From Streptomyces sp. NBC_01476 (GTDB lineage: Bacteria; Actinomycetota; Actinomycetes; Streptomycetales; Streptomycetaceae), in contig NZ_CP109446.1 in NCBI RefSeq assembly GCF_036227265.1, forward strand, positions 6,713,001 through 6,777,000: 64,000 nucleotides of DNA, given 5' to 3'. The notes beneath the pieces were generated by a model. The model was given only the letters and a program-made list of their open reading frames with translations. It was not told where the DNA came from and ran no database searches. Of the stretch, positions 36,026 to 45,190 are shown piece after piece; the stretch's first letter is position 1, and each line of letters opens with the position of its first letter. The position numbers were made by a program, and so were the translations under genes.

Positions 36026-37050
36026 CGCAGCGCGTCCATGGTCACCGTCACACCGTCCAGGGTGCCCGCGAAATCCGCGCCCAGGGCGAGCGAGGGCGTC
36101 TGGAACCCGGCCCGCAGCCCCGGCAGCAGGTCCACGATCCGCAGCACCGCGTCGGCGGTGAGCCGGTACGGGCTCGGGCCGGTCAGCGTCGCGGTCACCG
36201 TATTGCCCGCGGCGTCCCGGGCACGGCCCCAGACCTCACTGCGGGAGGCGCCGAGACTGCGCTCCCCGGGCCCGCGCACCAGCCGCCCCACCGCACCGGA
36301 CACCACCCCCCGCAGCGGGCCGAGCCGCAGCGCCCGGGTGACCGCGAGCGCCGGACCCGGCAGCGCGGTGTACGTGGTGATGTCGGGGATGCCCGTCGAG
36401 TGGTAGGCGGTGCTGACGTCACCCCACGGCACCGACACCACCGTGCGGGCACCGGACGGGAAGGCGGCCCGCACCTGCCGCGAACCGAAGGGGACGGTAC
36501 GGATCTCACCCCCGGCCCGGATCCTGCCGCCGTCCGAGGCGCCTTCGAGCGCGGTCCGCACGCTGCCGGGGCTGGGGCCGCCGCCGGCGAGGAAGGCCAG
36601 GTCCAGCTGGGTGGCGTCGGGCAGCCGGGCGGCGAGCAGCGCGGCCACGCAGTCGGTCGGCACCACGTCGAAGCCCGCACCCGGCAGCAGGGTGACCCCG
36701 GCCGCCCTGGCCCGCGGGCCGAGCCGGTGCAGCGCCTCGAAGACGTCGATCTCCCCGGTGATGTCGAGATACGCGGTCCCGGTCTCGATGCAGGCCGTCG
36801 CCATCGGCACCGCGGTCCGCGCGAACGGCCCCGCGCAGTGCGCCACCGCCGTCACGCCGTCCAGTCCGCGGCGTATCGCGGCCGGCTCGCCGAGCCCGAA
36901 CACCCGGTGTTCCAGGCTGAGTTCGGCAGCCAGCGGCACCAGCTTCGCGGCATTGCGGCCGGCCAGCACCGGGCGCAGGCCCTCGGCGGCGGCGCGGCGG
37001 GCGATGAGGCGGCCGGTGTACCCGGTGGCGCCGTACAACAGCCAGGTCAT
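36022..37050 (-). CDS. saccharopine dehydrogenase-like NAD(P)-dependent reductase
   Basis: From the ATG at 37050 the protein has 342 residues. The N-terminal Rossmann motif is LLYGATGYTGRLIARRAAAEG, followed by AGRN as nucleotide-specificity loop, and VAHCAGPFARTAVP and YLDITGEIDVF as family signatures. Similar proteins in mycobacteria act as trans-acting enoyl reductases in lipid synthesis; others have no known substrate. It forms a two-gene operon with the GNAT-hydrolase fusion. The open frame extends upstream but overlaps the divergent DUF5302 gene. Confidence 0.88.
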   Translation of the reverse strand: MTWLLYGATGYTGRLIARRAAAEGLRPVLAGRNAAKLVPLAAELSLEHRVFGLGEPAAIRRGLDGVTAVAHCAGPFARTAVPMATACIETGTAYLDITGEIDVFEALHRLGPRARAAGVTLLPGAGFDVVPTDCVAALLAARLPDATQLDLAFLAGGGPSPGSVRTALEGASDGGRIRAGGEIRTVPFGSRQVRAAFPSGARTVVSVPWGDVSTAYHSTGIPDITTYTALPGPALAVTRALRLGPLRGVVSGAVGRLVRGPGERSLGASRSEVWGRARDAAGNTVTATLTGPSPYRLTADAVLRIVDLLPGLRAGFQTPSLALGADFAGTLDGVTVTMDALR

Positions 37051-37152
37051 GGGTCTGATCCTCCTCGGAGGTGGTGACCGGAACCGTACACGCGCTGTCC
37101 CACAGCGCGATATCGGGTGGGCGGTCGGCCCCGGGCATGCGACGCTGGTGCC

Positions 37153-37419
37153 ATGACCGACCCAGAGCACGAGGCCACCGTGGCCGCCGAAGCAGACCCT
37201 CAGGACGCCGCCGCGGCCGAGGACCCCGAGACGGCGCCCGCACCGGCGCAGGACCCGGACGAGGACGAGGTGAAGCGGAAGTTCCGCGAGGCACTGGCCC
37301 GTAAGCAGGGTGCCCGCCACGGCGGCACCGGCGGAGGCGGCCCCGACCAGTCCAAGGTCCACGGGGCCCACGGCCGCGCCGGCGGCCCCCGCGAGTTCCG
37401 CCGCAAGAGCGGCGGCTGA
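37153..37419 (+). CDS. DUF5302 small acidic/basic protein
   Basis: This 88-residue protein has an acidic Ala/Glu-rich N-terminal half and a C-terminal part [15 protein letters not shown] followed by a Gly/His-rich region ending REFRRKSGG. This matches DUF5302, a conserved actinobacterial family without assigned function. No Cys or membrane segment is present. The ATG at 37153 is chosen because the conserved MTDPE start is here. Confidence 0.8.
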   Translation: MTDPEHEATVAAEADPQDAAAAEDPETAPAPAQDPDEDEVKRKFREALARKQGARHGGTGGGGPDQSKVHGAHGRAGGPREFRRKSGG

Positions 37420-37597
37420 CACCCCGGGGCTGCCCCGCACCCGGCCGTACCGCACCTGTTCCCCCGCCCGCCCGGCACCGCAGCCCCGCCGGGCGGGCTC
37501 GTTCTTCACCCGACCCGGCTCGTTCTTCCCCCGCCCCGGCGCGGGTCCGCCGGTCTTATTGCCGCCCGGGGGCGGCGACCTGCGGCGTAGGGTCGGA

Positions 37598-39616
37598 ATG
37601 GTGACGACGAATCCCTTCCTCAGCCCGAGCACCCTGCCCTACGAGCTGCCGCCGTTCGCCGAGATCCGGGACGAGCACTATCTGCCCGCCTTCGAACGCG
37701 CCCTGGCCGAGCACCTGGCCGAGGTGGAGGCGATCGCCGCCGGCCCCGAGCCCGCGACCTTCGAGAACACCCTCGTGGCGCTGGAGCGCTCCGGCGCCCT
37801 CCTGGGCCGGGTGAGCGCGGCCTTCCAGAACCAGGCGTCGTCACACGTCACCGAGACCCTGCGCGAGATCGAACCACGGGTCAGCGCGCTGCTCGCCGCC
37901 CACAGCGACGCCGTCCACCTCAACGCCCCGCTCTTCGCCCGGATCTCGGCCCTGCACGAGGCCCGCGACACCCTCGGCCTCGACCCGGAGTCGCTGCGGC
38001 TGCTGGAGCGCTACCACACCACCTTCCGCCGGGCCGGCGCCGAACTCTCCGCCGGGGGCCGGGCCCGGCTGCGCGAACTCAACGCCGAGATCGCCGCCGC
38101 CTCCACCGCCTTCGGCCAGAACCTGCTGGCCGCCAACGCGGCCGGCGCCCTGGTGCTCGACGACCCCGCCCAGCTGGCCGGCCTCTCGCCCGACGCCATC
38201 GCCGCCGCCGCCCAGAACGCCCGCGAACTGGGCCACGAGGGCCGCTGGGTGATCAGCCTGAAGAACTTCTCCAACCAGTTCGAACTGGCCGCCCTGGACG
38301 ACCGGGACGTCCGCAAGCGCCTGCTGGACGCCTCGCTGAACCGCGCCCAGGACACCAACGGCCCGCTCGCCGTCACCCTGGCCACCCTGCGCGCCGAACG
38401 CGCCGCCCTGCTCGGCTACGACAGCCACGCCGCTTACGTCGTCGCCGACCGCACCGCCGGCAGCACCGAAGCCGTCACCGACCTGCTCGCCCGGCTCGTC
38501 CCGCCCGCCGTCGCCAACGCCCAGCGCGAGGCCCAAGCGCTCGCCGAACTGGCCGGCGGCACCGTCGAGGCATGGGACTGGGCGTACTGGTCAAGCAGAC
38601 TCCGCAAGGAGCGCTACGACATCGACGACGCCGAACTGCGCCCGTACTTCGAACTCGACAAGGTGCTGCACGACGGCGTCTTCCACGCCGCCCACCAGCT
38701 CTACGGCATCACCCTCACCGAACGCCCCGACCTGCCCGGCTACCACCCGGAGGTCCGGGTCTTCGAGGTCTTCGACGCCGACGGCACCGGGATCGGCCTT
38801 TTCCTGATCGACTTCTTCGCCCGCGACACCAAGCGGGGCGGCGCCTGGATGAACTCTTTGGTCGACCAGTCCGCCCTGCTCGGCCGGCGGCCGGTGGTCG
38901 TCAACAACCACAACATCCCCAAGCCCGCCCCCGGCGAGCCCGCCCTGCTCACCTTCACCCAGGTGGACACGCTCTTCCACGAGTTCGGCCACGCCCTGCA
39001 CGGCCTGTTCTCCGCGGTCCGCTACCCCTTCTTCTCCGGCACCGCCGTCCCCAGCGACTTCGTCGAATACCCCTCGCAGGTCAACGAGATGTGGTCGCTG
39101 TGGCCCGAGGTCTTCGCCCACTACGCCACCCACCACGAGACCGGCGAACCGATGCCCGAGCGGACCGTCGCCCGGATGCGGGAAGCCGCCCTCTTCGGCC
39201 AGGGCTTCGCCACCGTCGAATACCTCGCGGCTACCCTGCTCGACTGGGCCTGGCACACCCTGCCGGCCGGCGCCGACCCCGGCGACGCCCTCGCCTTCGA
39301 GGCCAAGGCACTGCACGAAGCCGGCCTCGCCCTCCCGGCGATCCCGCCGCGCTACCGGACCACGTACTTCTCGCACATCTTCAACAGCCAGTACAGCGCG
39401 GGCTATTACTCCTACATCTGGAGCGAGGTCCTGGACGCCGACACCGTCGACTGGTTCCGGTCCAACGGCGGCCTGCGCCGCGCCAACGGCGACACCTTCC
39501 GCCGCGAACTGTTGTCCAGGGGCGGCAGCAAGGACCCGATGGCGGCCTTCGAAGAAGTGCGCGGGAGGGGCCCGAGGGTCGAACCACTGCTGGAGCGCCG
39601 GGGGCTGCTCACCTGA
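37598..39616 (+). CDS. M3 family metallopeptidase (peptidyl-dipeptidase Dcp/oligopeptidase type)
   Basis: This 672-residue cytosolic zinc peptidase degrades oligopeptides. The zinc motif HEFGHALHG (about 462-470) with the downstream Glu in FVEYPSQVNEMW is intact. The N-terminal helical half (MVTTNPFLSPSTLPYELPPFAEI) matches Dcp-like members. The ATG at 37598 is followed directly by a GTG; either could be used. The frame is open from 37310, but that part overlaps the DUF5302 gene and shows no homology. The late active-site loop with YYSYIWSEVLDADTVDWF is present. Confidence 0.95.
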   Translation: MVTTNPFLSPSTLPYELPPFAEIRDEHYLPAFERALAEHLAEVEAIAAGPEPATFENTLVALERSGALLGRVSAAFQNQASSHVTETLREIEPRVSALLAAHSDAVHLNAPLFARISALHEARDTLGLDPESLRLLERYHTTFRRAGAELSAGGRARLRELNAEIAAASTAFGQNLLAANAAGALVLDDPAQLAGLSPDAIAAAAQNARELGHEGRWVISLKNFSNQFELAALDDRDVRKRLLDASLNRAQDTNGPLAVTLATLRAERAALLGYDSHAAYVVADRTAGSTEAVTDLLARLVPPAVANAQREAQALAELAGGTVEAWDWAYWSSRLRKERYDIDDAELRPYFELDKVLHDGVFHAAHQLYGITLTERPDLPGYHPEVRVFEVFDADGTGIGLFLIDFFARDTKRGGAWMNSLVDQSALLGRRPVVVNNHNIPKPAPGEPALLTFTQVDTLFHEFGHALHGLFSAVRYPFFSGTAVPSDFVEYPSQVNEMWSLWPEVFAHYATHHETGEPMPERTVARMREAALFGQGFATVEYLAATLLDWAWHTLPAGADPGDALAFEAKALHEAGLALPAIPPRYRTTYFSHIFNSQYSAGYYSYIWSEVLDADTVDWFRSNGGLRRANGDTFRRELLSRGGSKDPMAAFEEVRGRGPRVEPLLERRGLLT

Positions 39617-39671
39617 GGCACTCCGGGATATCCGGATGACGTGCGCCGCCGCCCTGCCGCAGGATGGCGGG

Positions 39672-40511
39672 ATGGGATGGACGATCACCGACGACCTGGA
39701 CCGTTTCGAGGCCGAGGCCGGCGGTTTCCTCGCCCGGTACCCGGTGGAGAACTCGGTGCCCCGCACCGTCTGCGGCACCATCCGGCGCCGCGGCCCCCAG
39801 GTCTACGGCGCGGAACCGCCGTACTTCGGCTGGTGGCGCCCGGACGGCGGCGGCGCCGTGGCCGCGGCCTTCCTGCGCACCCCGCCGTACCCGCCACTGC
39901 TCACCCGGGGCACCCCGGAGGCCGCCCGCGCCCTCGCCACCGAACTTCCGCCGCCGCTCGACGGCGTCCGCGGCGGCAGCGAGGCGGTCCGCGCCTTCAC
40001 CGAGGTGTGGCGCGAGCGCACCGCCGCCACGGTGACGGTCGAGCGCGAGATGCGCTCCTACCGGCTCGGCACCCTCACCCCACCGCTGCCCGCCCCGCCC
40101 GGCCGGGCCCGGGTGGCCGAGCCCGGCGACCGGGAGCTCCTGCTGCGCTGGCACGAGGAGTTCGGCCGGGACATCGGCGAACCCCTCCCCGGCCGCGAGC
40201 GGATGGTGGACGACGCCCTCACCTACGGCGGCCGCACCCTGTGGGAAGTGGACGGCACCCCGGTCACGATGGCCGGCTCCACCGCCCCGGCGGACGGCGC
40301 GATCCGGATCGTCTCCGTCTACACCCCGCGGGAGCTGCGGGGCCGCGGCTACGCGGGCGCGGTGACCACCGCCGTCTCGCAAGCGGCACTGGACGCGGGC
40401 GCGGCGACCGTCCTGCTCTCCGCGGACCTGGCGAACCCGGTCAGCAACCGCCTCTACCGGCGGCTCGGCTTCACGGCGGTCCGTGACCAGATGACGGTCG
40501 CCTTCACGTGA
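39672..40511 (+). CDS. GNAT family N-acetyltransferase
   Basis: From the ATG at 39672 the protein has 279 residues. The C-terminal GNAT core (about 150-279) has the acetyl-CoA pyrophosphate loop PRELRGRGYAGAVTTAVSQ and the closing ADLANPVSNRLYRRLGF. The N-terminal half is a degenerate GNAT-like region, as in many two-domain actinobacterial acetyltransferases. Substrate unknown. It follows the M3 peptidase by 55 bp on the same strand. Confidence 0.88.
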   Translation: MGWTITDDLDRFEAEAGGFLARYPVENSVPRTVCGTIRRRGPQVYGAEPPYFGWWRPDGGGAVAAAFLRTPPYPPLLTRGTPEAARALATELPPPLDGVRGGSEAVRAFTEVWRERTAATVTVEREMRSYRLGTLTPPLPAPPGRARVAEPGDRELLLRWHEEFGRDIGEPLPGRERMVDDALTYGGRTLWEVDGTPVTMAGSTAPADGAIRIVSVYTPRELRGRGYAGAVTTAVSQAALDAGAATVLLSADLANPVSNRLYRRLGFTAVRDQMTVAFT

Positions 40512-40550
40512 CGCCTTCACCTGACGCCTTCACCTGACGCCTTCGCGTGA
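40509..40550. repeat. 13-bp tandem repeat after the acetyltransferase gene
   Basis: The unit TGACGCCTTCACC occurs at 40509 and 40522, and as TGACGCCTTCGCG at 40535. A related half copy lies inside the gene end. Each unit carries a TGA, so the gene end is protected against readthrough in that frame. It looks like simple slippage. Confidence 0.75.
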
Positions 40551-40757
40551 CACCGCGCCGGGCCGGGCGCCCTTGCCGCCGACGCACCGGCCCGGCGGAG
40601 CGGGGAACCATTCCGCGCCGATCCCGGTTCTGTTCTGCGGAGCAACCCTTCCGGAACGCGTGACCCAGAGCCACCCAAGGCCCCACCTGAGCCACCGGTC
40701 CGCCGCATAATGGAGACGGCGGAAAACCGCCGCCCGACGATTCCGCATGGAGGTCCT

Positions 40758-42005
40758 GTGACCGGAGCCGGCCGACTGCCCTCCCGCCTCGTGAAGTTGC
40801 GCCCCGCACCCTTTGGCGCGGACCCGACCGGCGCCCGGCTGGAGCGCATTCTCCGGTCGCCGAACTGGGCGGACGGCGCGTTCGTCAACCCGGTGGGGGC
40901 CCGCAGCGTCCCCACCGGCGACATGATCAAGTCGCTGCCGGCCAGCCTCCGCAAGGAGGCCCGGCAGTCGCGCAAACCGCTGCGCCCGATCCCGGTCCAC
41001 CCCACCACCCTGGCCGACATCGCCACGCCGGCCGCCTCCGGTCTGCGGCTGACCTGGATGGGCCACTCCTCCGTGCTCGCCGAGATCGGCGACCGGCGGG
41101 TCCTGTTCGACCCCGTCTGGGGCGAGCGATGTTCGCCCTTCGCCTTCGTCGGACCACGCCGTATCCACCCCACGCCGGTGCCGCTGGCCTCGCTCACCGG
41201 CCTCGACGTCGTGGTCATCTCGCACGACCACTACGACCACCTCGACATGCCTACGATCATGGCGCTGATCAGGAGCGACGTGGTGTTCGCGGTGCCGCTG
41301 GGCGTCGGCTCCCACCTGGAGTACTGGGGTGTGCCGCCGGAGCGGCTGCGGGAACTGGACTGGAACGAGTCCACCGAAGTGGCCGGCCTCACCCTGACCG
41401 CCACCCCCGCCCGGCACTTCTGCGGGCGCGGCCTGCGCGGCCGGCAGCAGACCCTCTGGGCGTCCTGGGTGGTCACCGACGGCACCCACCGGATCTACCA
41501 CAGCGGCGACACCGGCTACTTCCCCGGCTTCGCCGACATCGGTGCCGAGCACGGCCCCTTCGACGCCACGATGATCCAGATCGGCGCCTACAGCGAGTTC
41601 TGGCCCAAGAACCACACTGAGTGTACGCCGGGCGAGCCCTGTGACTGCAAGCCCGATCCAGGCCAGTGGCCGGACATTCACATGACACCCGACGAAGGCT
41701 TGCGCGCCCACCTCGATCTGCAAGGCGGCCAGCCGGGCGGGGTCCTGCTCCCCATCCACTGGGGCACTTTCAACCTCGCCTTCCACCCGTGGGCCGAGCC
41801 TGCCGAACGCACGATGCTCGCCTCGCACCAAGCCGGACAGCAGTCCGCGTCCCCGCGCGTCGGCCAGCCGTTCGAGCCTGCCACTTGTCCCGAGCCTGAC
41901 CCGTGGTGGCGGGACGTAGCGGTCACTCCTGTCAACGGCTGGGCTGTCTGGCCCAGAGACCCGGCAGGCTCCGCACAGCCCTCTGAGGTCGCGGTGGAGG
42001 CGTGA
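40758..42005 (+). CDS. MBL-fold (UlaG/NAPE-PLD-like) metallo-hydrolase with island-supplied C-terminus
   Basis: From the GTG at 40758, with GGAGG close upstream, the protein has 415 residues. The metal site is built from SHDHYDHLD, the His of ATPARHFCGRGL, the Asp of YHSGDTGY and the His of LLPIHWGTFNLAFHPW. The family hydrolyses lactones, phosphodiesters or N-acyl phospholipids; the substrate here is unknown. The sequence up to EFW (280-282) has the high GC3 of the neighbours. From there on it changes to lower GC3 and begins with a Cys-rich insert NHTECTPGEPCDCKPDPG. The last part (41606-42005) is homologous to a displaced fragment at 49514-49852 and seems to have come with an inserted island, so this is a hybrid gene. 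Confidence 0.9.
   Translation: MTGAGRLPSRLVKLRPAPFGADPTGARLERILRSPNWADGAFVNPVGARSVPTGDMIKSLPASLRKEARQSRKPLRPIPVHPTTLADIATPAASGLRLTWMGHSSVLAEIGDRRVLFDPVWGERCSPFAFVGPRRIHPTPVPLASLTGLDVVVISHDHYDHLDMPTIMALIRSDVVFAVPLGVGSHLEYWGVPPERLRELDWNESTEVAGLTLTATPARHFCGRGLRGRQQTLWASWVVTDGTHRIYHSGDTGYFPGFADIGAEHGPFDATMIQIGAYSEFWPKNHTECTPGEPCDCKPDPGQWPDIHMTPDEGLRAHLDLQGGQPGGVLLPIHWGTFNLAFHPWAEPAERTMLASHQAGQQSASPRVGQPFEPATCPEPDPWWRDVAVTPVNGWAVWPRDPAGSAQPSEVAVEA
41597..41605 (+). repeat. candidate left attachment core GTTCTGGCC
   Basis: This is the left copy of the 9-bp repeat that bounds the island. It is read as codons for F-W-P in the MBL gene. A second stretch of similarity, TGGCCGGACAT (41667-41677 against 49526-49536), lies where the island-borne 3' end realigns with the displaced one. 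Confidence 0.6.
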
Positions 42006-42199
42006 TGGACGCCGAGCTTCGTCAGATCACTGATGTCTTTTCGCGCTTGCCGGCAGACGAGCGACGGAAGGTCGTGAAGGCCATCGACGGGCCTCCGCGC
42101 GGAGGACAAGCGGCAAGTAGCAACTGCATCCCGCTGCCCGCATCGCGGGGCGCATTTCGTCTGCCCGTGCGCGTGGTTCGCATCCGAGACGACGCGTAG
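42005..42199 (+). CDS. small hypothetical protein coupled to the MBL gene end
   Basis: An ATG overlapping the MBL stop (TGATG) with GGAGG upstream opens a 64-residue frame, starting MDAELRQITDVFSRLPADERRKVVKAI. The first 30 residues are plausibly helical; the rest has no feature I recognise. It is the first island gene to the right of the hybrid hydrolase and faces the convergent kinase gene. I have no family for it, and part of it could be noise. Confidence 0.45.
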   Translation: MDAELRQITDVFSRLPADERRKVVKAIDGPPRGGQAASSNCIPLPASRGAFRLPVRVVRIRDDA

Positions 42200-42274
42200 T
42201 CAGCGGCCTGCACAGAAGCCCAGTCGCCGCCGGAGGCAACGACCGGGCCTGTGCATGTCAGCGTATTGATTCCT

Positions 42275-43111
42275 TCACTGACGCTGTGCATCTTCAAGAA
42301 GGCTGTCGACATGCCGCCGAAGAGGTGTCTCCAACTCCAGGTTGTTGCCGCGCTGTATCCCTTGAAGGAACTCGCTGGCTACGACGAGTTGGGAGAAGCG
42401 GCCGGCTTGGGAGTCAAGTGCTTCCCTGAAGGTCTCGTGGACCTGTTCGGCGATCTCGGGTACGGCGAGGCTGGAGATGTACAGGCACGCCTCGTCGTAT
42501 CCGGTCGGTGCCAGTCCCCATCGCTCCCAGTCCAGGATGCACAGATCTGGGCCAGCGAGGTTCGACCACTGGATGTCGGCGTGCGTTGTGGACCACTGGG
42601 GCACTGTCGTGTCCAGGTCCGTTTCGAGGAACTGGGGCATCGCCCAGTGGAGGCGTTCCTGGCGGACGGCTGTCCGGTCGGTGGGGGTTGACGCTACGGC
42701 GGCCAGGGCGACGCGGAGGGAAGTCCACCAGGTGTCCGGGAGTCGGATACTCGCGGGTGCGAGGGCTGTTTTGCTCAGGGAGCTGGCGTGAACGCGCTCG
42801 TACAGTTCCGCGCGGTAGGCGTAGTCAGCCTCAGACCAGTCGTGGACGGCGTGGAGGCGGGGGCGTGGGACGGTGGCGGGGATTGCTTTCTCCGCCGTTT
42901 CCGGGCCGTCCCACGCGGCGGTGCTGGCCTTCTCCGCGCGTACGGCCAGGAGGCGGAGCCAGCGGTCACCCGCCACCGGGCCGCTCAGACTGCGGGCGTC
43001 CCAGCCCCACGTCTCGCCGCCTTCGTCCACCGTGACGCAGAGTTCATCCGCTGCTCTTTGCCAGGAGCGGCGCATGCGCTCTGATGTCGCGTCATCAGGT
43101 GGAGAAGGCAT
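42275..43111 (-). CDS. APH/choline-kinase-fold phosphotransferase
   Basis: This 278-residue protein has the aminoglycoside-phosphotransferase catalytic loop HADIQWSN (H177, D179, N184) and a metal-binding ILDWERWG (D194). The C-lobe is typical; the N-lobe is short and the nucleotide-binding Lys is hard to assign (candidates around LRLLAVRAEKA). Family members phosphorylate small molecules such as antibiotics, choline or homoserine, and some act on Ser/Thr of RiPP precursors. It is the last gene of a four-gene operon and overlaps the aldo/keto reductase gene by 17 bp. Its codon use is less GC-rich than the chromosomal genes. Confidence 0.85.
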   Translation of the reverse strand: MPSPPDDATSERMRRSWQRAADELCVTVDEGGETWGWDARSLSGPVAGDRWLRLLAVRAEKASTAAWDGPETAEKAIPATVPRPRLHAVHDWSEADYAYRAELYERVHASSLSKTALAPASIRLPDTWWTSLRVALAAVASTPTDRTAVRQERLHWAMPQFLETDLDTTVPQWSTTHADIQWSNLAGPDLCILDWERWGLAPTGYDEACLYISSLAVPEIAEQVHETFREALDSQAGRFSQLVVASEFLQGIQRGNNLELETPLRRHVDSLLEDAQRQ

Positions 43112-43994
43112 CCGTGATCCTCCGGAGTACGTCGCTGTCGAAGGGCTCGCCCGAGGTTGCTCGAACGGCCTCCGCCCAGTGTTCCGGCGTACTCGCGGAC
43201 AGCAAAATCCGGCTCACCCCAGGGACATAAGCCACCGTGCCAAGGATGATCCGGAGGGGAGAAACGCCGGGCAGAAGTTCTTCTGCTGCGGCGGGTGTAA
43301 TGAACTCAGGCAGCTCACCACCGCCCAGCGGGGCAGAGGCGAAGACCGCGAGGCCGGCTGATTGAGCTTCGGCCAGGACACCATGACCGTCTATGGCGTC
43401 CGCGATCGGCCCGAGCTGGATCAGGGATAGGGGAAGCTGCACAGCCCGAAGCCGGTGGAAAGGGCCGCCAGCCGCGCGGGCCAGGTCGATCAGCCCTGGA
43501 ACGGTCAGCGACCCGTCGTGCAGGGCCGACCACGTTGCCACGCCGTAGCCATGGATCAGCCCCTGGTCGCAGCACTTTTCCAGGGCACGGAAGGCTTGCT
43601 CAACCCGCTCGGCCAGTGCGGTGGGAGCGGGGTCACCATGCTCCGGATTGTGCACGAACGTGATGTCAGGGCAGCGACCAAGCGCGGCTGCGCTGCGGGC
43701 GACCTGCCACGTCACATAGCGCGGGTCAAGGCTGAAGCCCGAACCCGCTTCGGCCTCGGACAGCACGCCAGCCTGGACAGCCTCATCCTGCTGCGGGCCG
43801 GCCACGAAGCCCACCTTTGTGGAGACGCGGATACCGCCGTACGCCTTGAGGAAAGGCGCAAGGCGGGTCTCAGCCTGTCCGTGCTGGTAGTTGGGTGCGG
43901 TATCAACCCAGTCCACCCCGAACTGAAGAGCAGCCTCCGCGGCTTCCACAACGCCCTGGGTCCGGTACGTGCCTAGACCGAGCAGCGCCCTCAC
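43095..43994 (-). CDS. aldo/keto reductase
   Basis: This 299-residue TIM-barrel NADPH-dependent reductase has the full catalytic tetrad: D31 (VDTAPNY), Y36, K60 (STKVGF) and H115 (FVHNPE). It reduces a carbonyl to an alcohol or the reverse. The substrate may be the product of the JmjC oxygenase whose gene overlaps it by 4 bp (ATGA), but this is inference. The C-terminal nucleotide-binding part (ILGTVAYVPGVSRILLSASTPEHWAEAV) follows the family pattern. Confidence 0.9.
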   Translation of the reverse strand: MRALLGLGTYRTQGVVEAAEAALQFGVDWVDTAPNYQHGQAETRLAPFLKAYGGIRVSTKVGFVAGPQQDEAVQAGVLSEAEAGSGFSLDPRYVTWQVARSAAALGRCPDITFVHNPEHGDPAPTALAERVEQAFRALEKCCDQGLIHGYGVATWSALHDGSLTVPGLIDLARAAGGPFHRLRAVQLPLSLIQLGPIADAIDGHGVLAEAQSAGLAVFASAPLGGGELPEFITPAAAEELLPGVSPLRIILGTVAYVPGVSRILLSASTPEHWAEAVRATSGEPFDSDVLRRITDAFST

Positions 43995-45178
43995 GACAGG
44001 TTCCCGACGGCCGCCACCTGACCCTTGACGAGTTCCCAGACCAGGGCTGCCGCTTGCTCGACGGACAGGCCGGTGCCGTCGACAAGCTCCTTCAGTGTGT
44101 GCGGGTGACGGTCGGCGAGCCTGTCCAGCACTGGCCTGGCGGCACTCGCAAAGGTCCAGGTCTCGCCGCCAGCCGTGAGCACGACGTTCCCGGACTCGTC
44201 GGAGGCCACGTCGTGAGTCGTGGACAGCAGACGAACGAGCACGTGCGGATCGTTGGGCACCCCGAAGACGTGAGGTAGCGAGGGGCGCATCCGAACGCGT
44301 TCCGTCGCATCGCGGTGAGCGGCGAAGCGGTCGACCAGATCGGCACCGTCTGAGAATTCATTCATCAGCAGGTCGCGCAGCCGATCGGCGAACTGCTGCT
44401 TCTCCTCCGGCGTTCCGAACCGGGGAAGGTCTGCCCGTACAGCTTCGTCCCGACGCAGGATCTCGGACAGCCACGTTATGAGGTCCGCGCCGGTCACGGA
44501 GGTCAGCCCGCAGGTGAGGTGAAGGGACCGTTCGCCCTCCGAGGCTGAGACGCTGTGCCACCAGCCCCGCGGTAAGTAGAGAAGGTCTCCAGCCGTCAGT
44601 ACGAACTCGGCCGTGGGCTCCTCGGGAGGGGCCTCCGGTTCGGCTACGTCCTGGTGCATGGGCGCAATGCGCGTCGGCCCGTAAAGCTTCCAGCGCTTGG
44701 AGCCGTCCAGTTGGACCACCACAACATCGTGATCGTCCCAGTGGGTGCCGAAGCCCTCCTTGCCCGTCCAGGAGGCGTACAAGTTGACCTGGATGCGTGC
44801 GCGGAGCCAGGACTGAAGGTCGTCAGCCAAGAGGTGCACCGGCGGGTGCAGTTCTTCGAGGGCATCAATCACCAGCGTTGCGCCGTCGGCGAGCTGCTGG
44901 TGGAAGGCCGCAGGGTGAAGGTTCTGCCAGACATTGGCCCGGCGGTTCACGATGGATTGCGCGTAGGCGTCCTGGGGCACGGTCACGCCATCAGCGGAGA
45001 GCCGGAGACGTGGCACCTCCAGGCGATGCCGGCCGAGAATTTCGTTGAGGTCGTCCCAGCCGAAGATGTCGGCAACCATGCCGGCTTCACCAGGGACGTG
45101 GCGGAAGGTGCGGCCGAACGCCCCGGCGAGGAAGTCCTCGCCGAGGCGCGCGACGACCGCACGGTGCTTTGCGGTCAT
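43991..45178 (-). CDS. JmjC/cupin-4 type Fe(II)/2-oxoglutarate hydroxylase
   Basis: This 395-residue oxygenase is related to the ribosomal oxygenases YcfD/NO66. The iron triad is H146-W-D148 and H208 (LPRGWWHSV). The segment VVVVQLDGSKRWKLYGP contains the Lys/Trp pattern after the second strand that is conserved in JmjC proteins. The C-terminal 170 residues form helices and a winged-helix-like tail (DRLADRHPHTLKELVDGTGL), as in cupin-4 hydroxylases. Known relatives hydroxylate Arg, His, Asn or Lys side chains in proteins. A 42-residue peptide gene ends 12 bp upstream, with a CAGGA ribosome-binding site next to its stop, so the peptide is a candidate substrate. Confidence 0.88.
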   Translation of the reverse strand: MTAKHRAVVARLGEDFLAGAFGRTFRHVPGEAGMVADIFGWDDLNEILGRHRLEVPRLRLSADGVTVPQDAYAQSIVNRRANVWQNLHPAAFHQQLADGATLVIDALEELHPPVHLLADDLQSWLRARIQVNLYASWTGKEGFGTHWDDHDVVVVQLDGSKRWKLYGPTRIAPMHQDVAEPEAPPEEPTAEFVLTAGDLLYLPRGWWHSVSASEGERSLHLTCGLTSVTGADLITWLSEILRRDEAVRADLPRFGTPEEKQQFADRLRDLLMNEFSDGADLVDRFAAHRDATERVRMRPSLPHVFGVPNDPHVLVRLLSTTHDVASDESGNVVLTAGGETWTFASAARPVLDRLADRHPHTLKELVDGTGLSVEQAAALVWELVKGQVAAVGNLS

Positions 45179-45190
45179 GAGTCAGTCCTG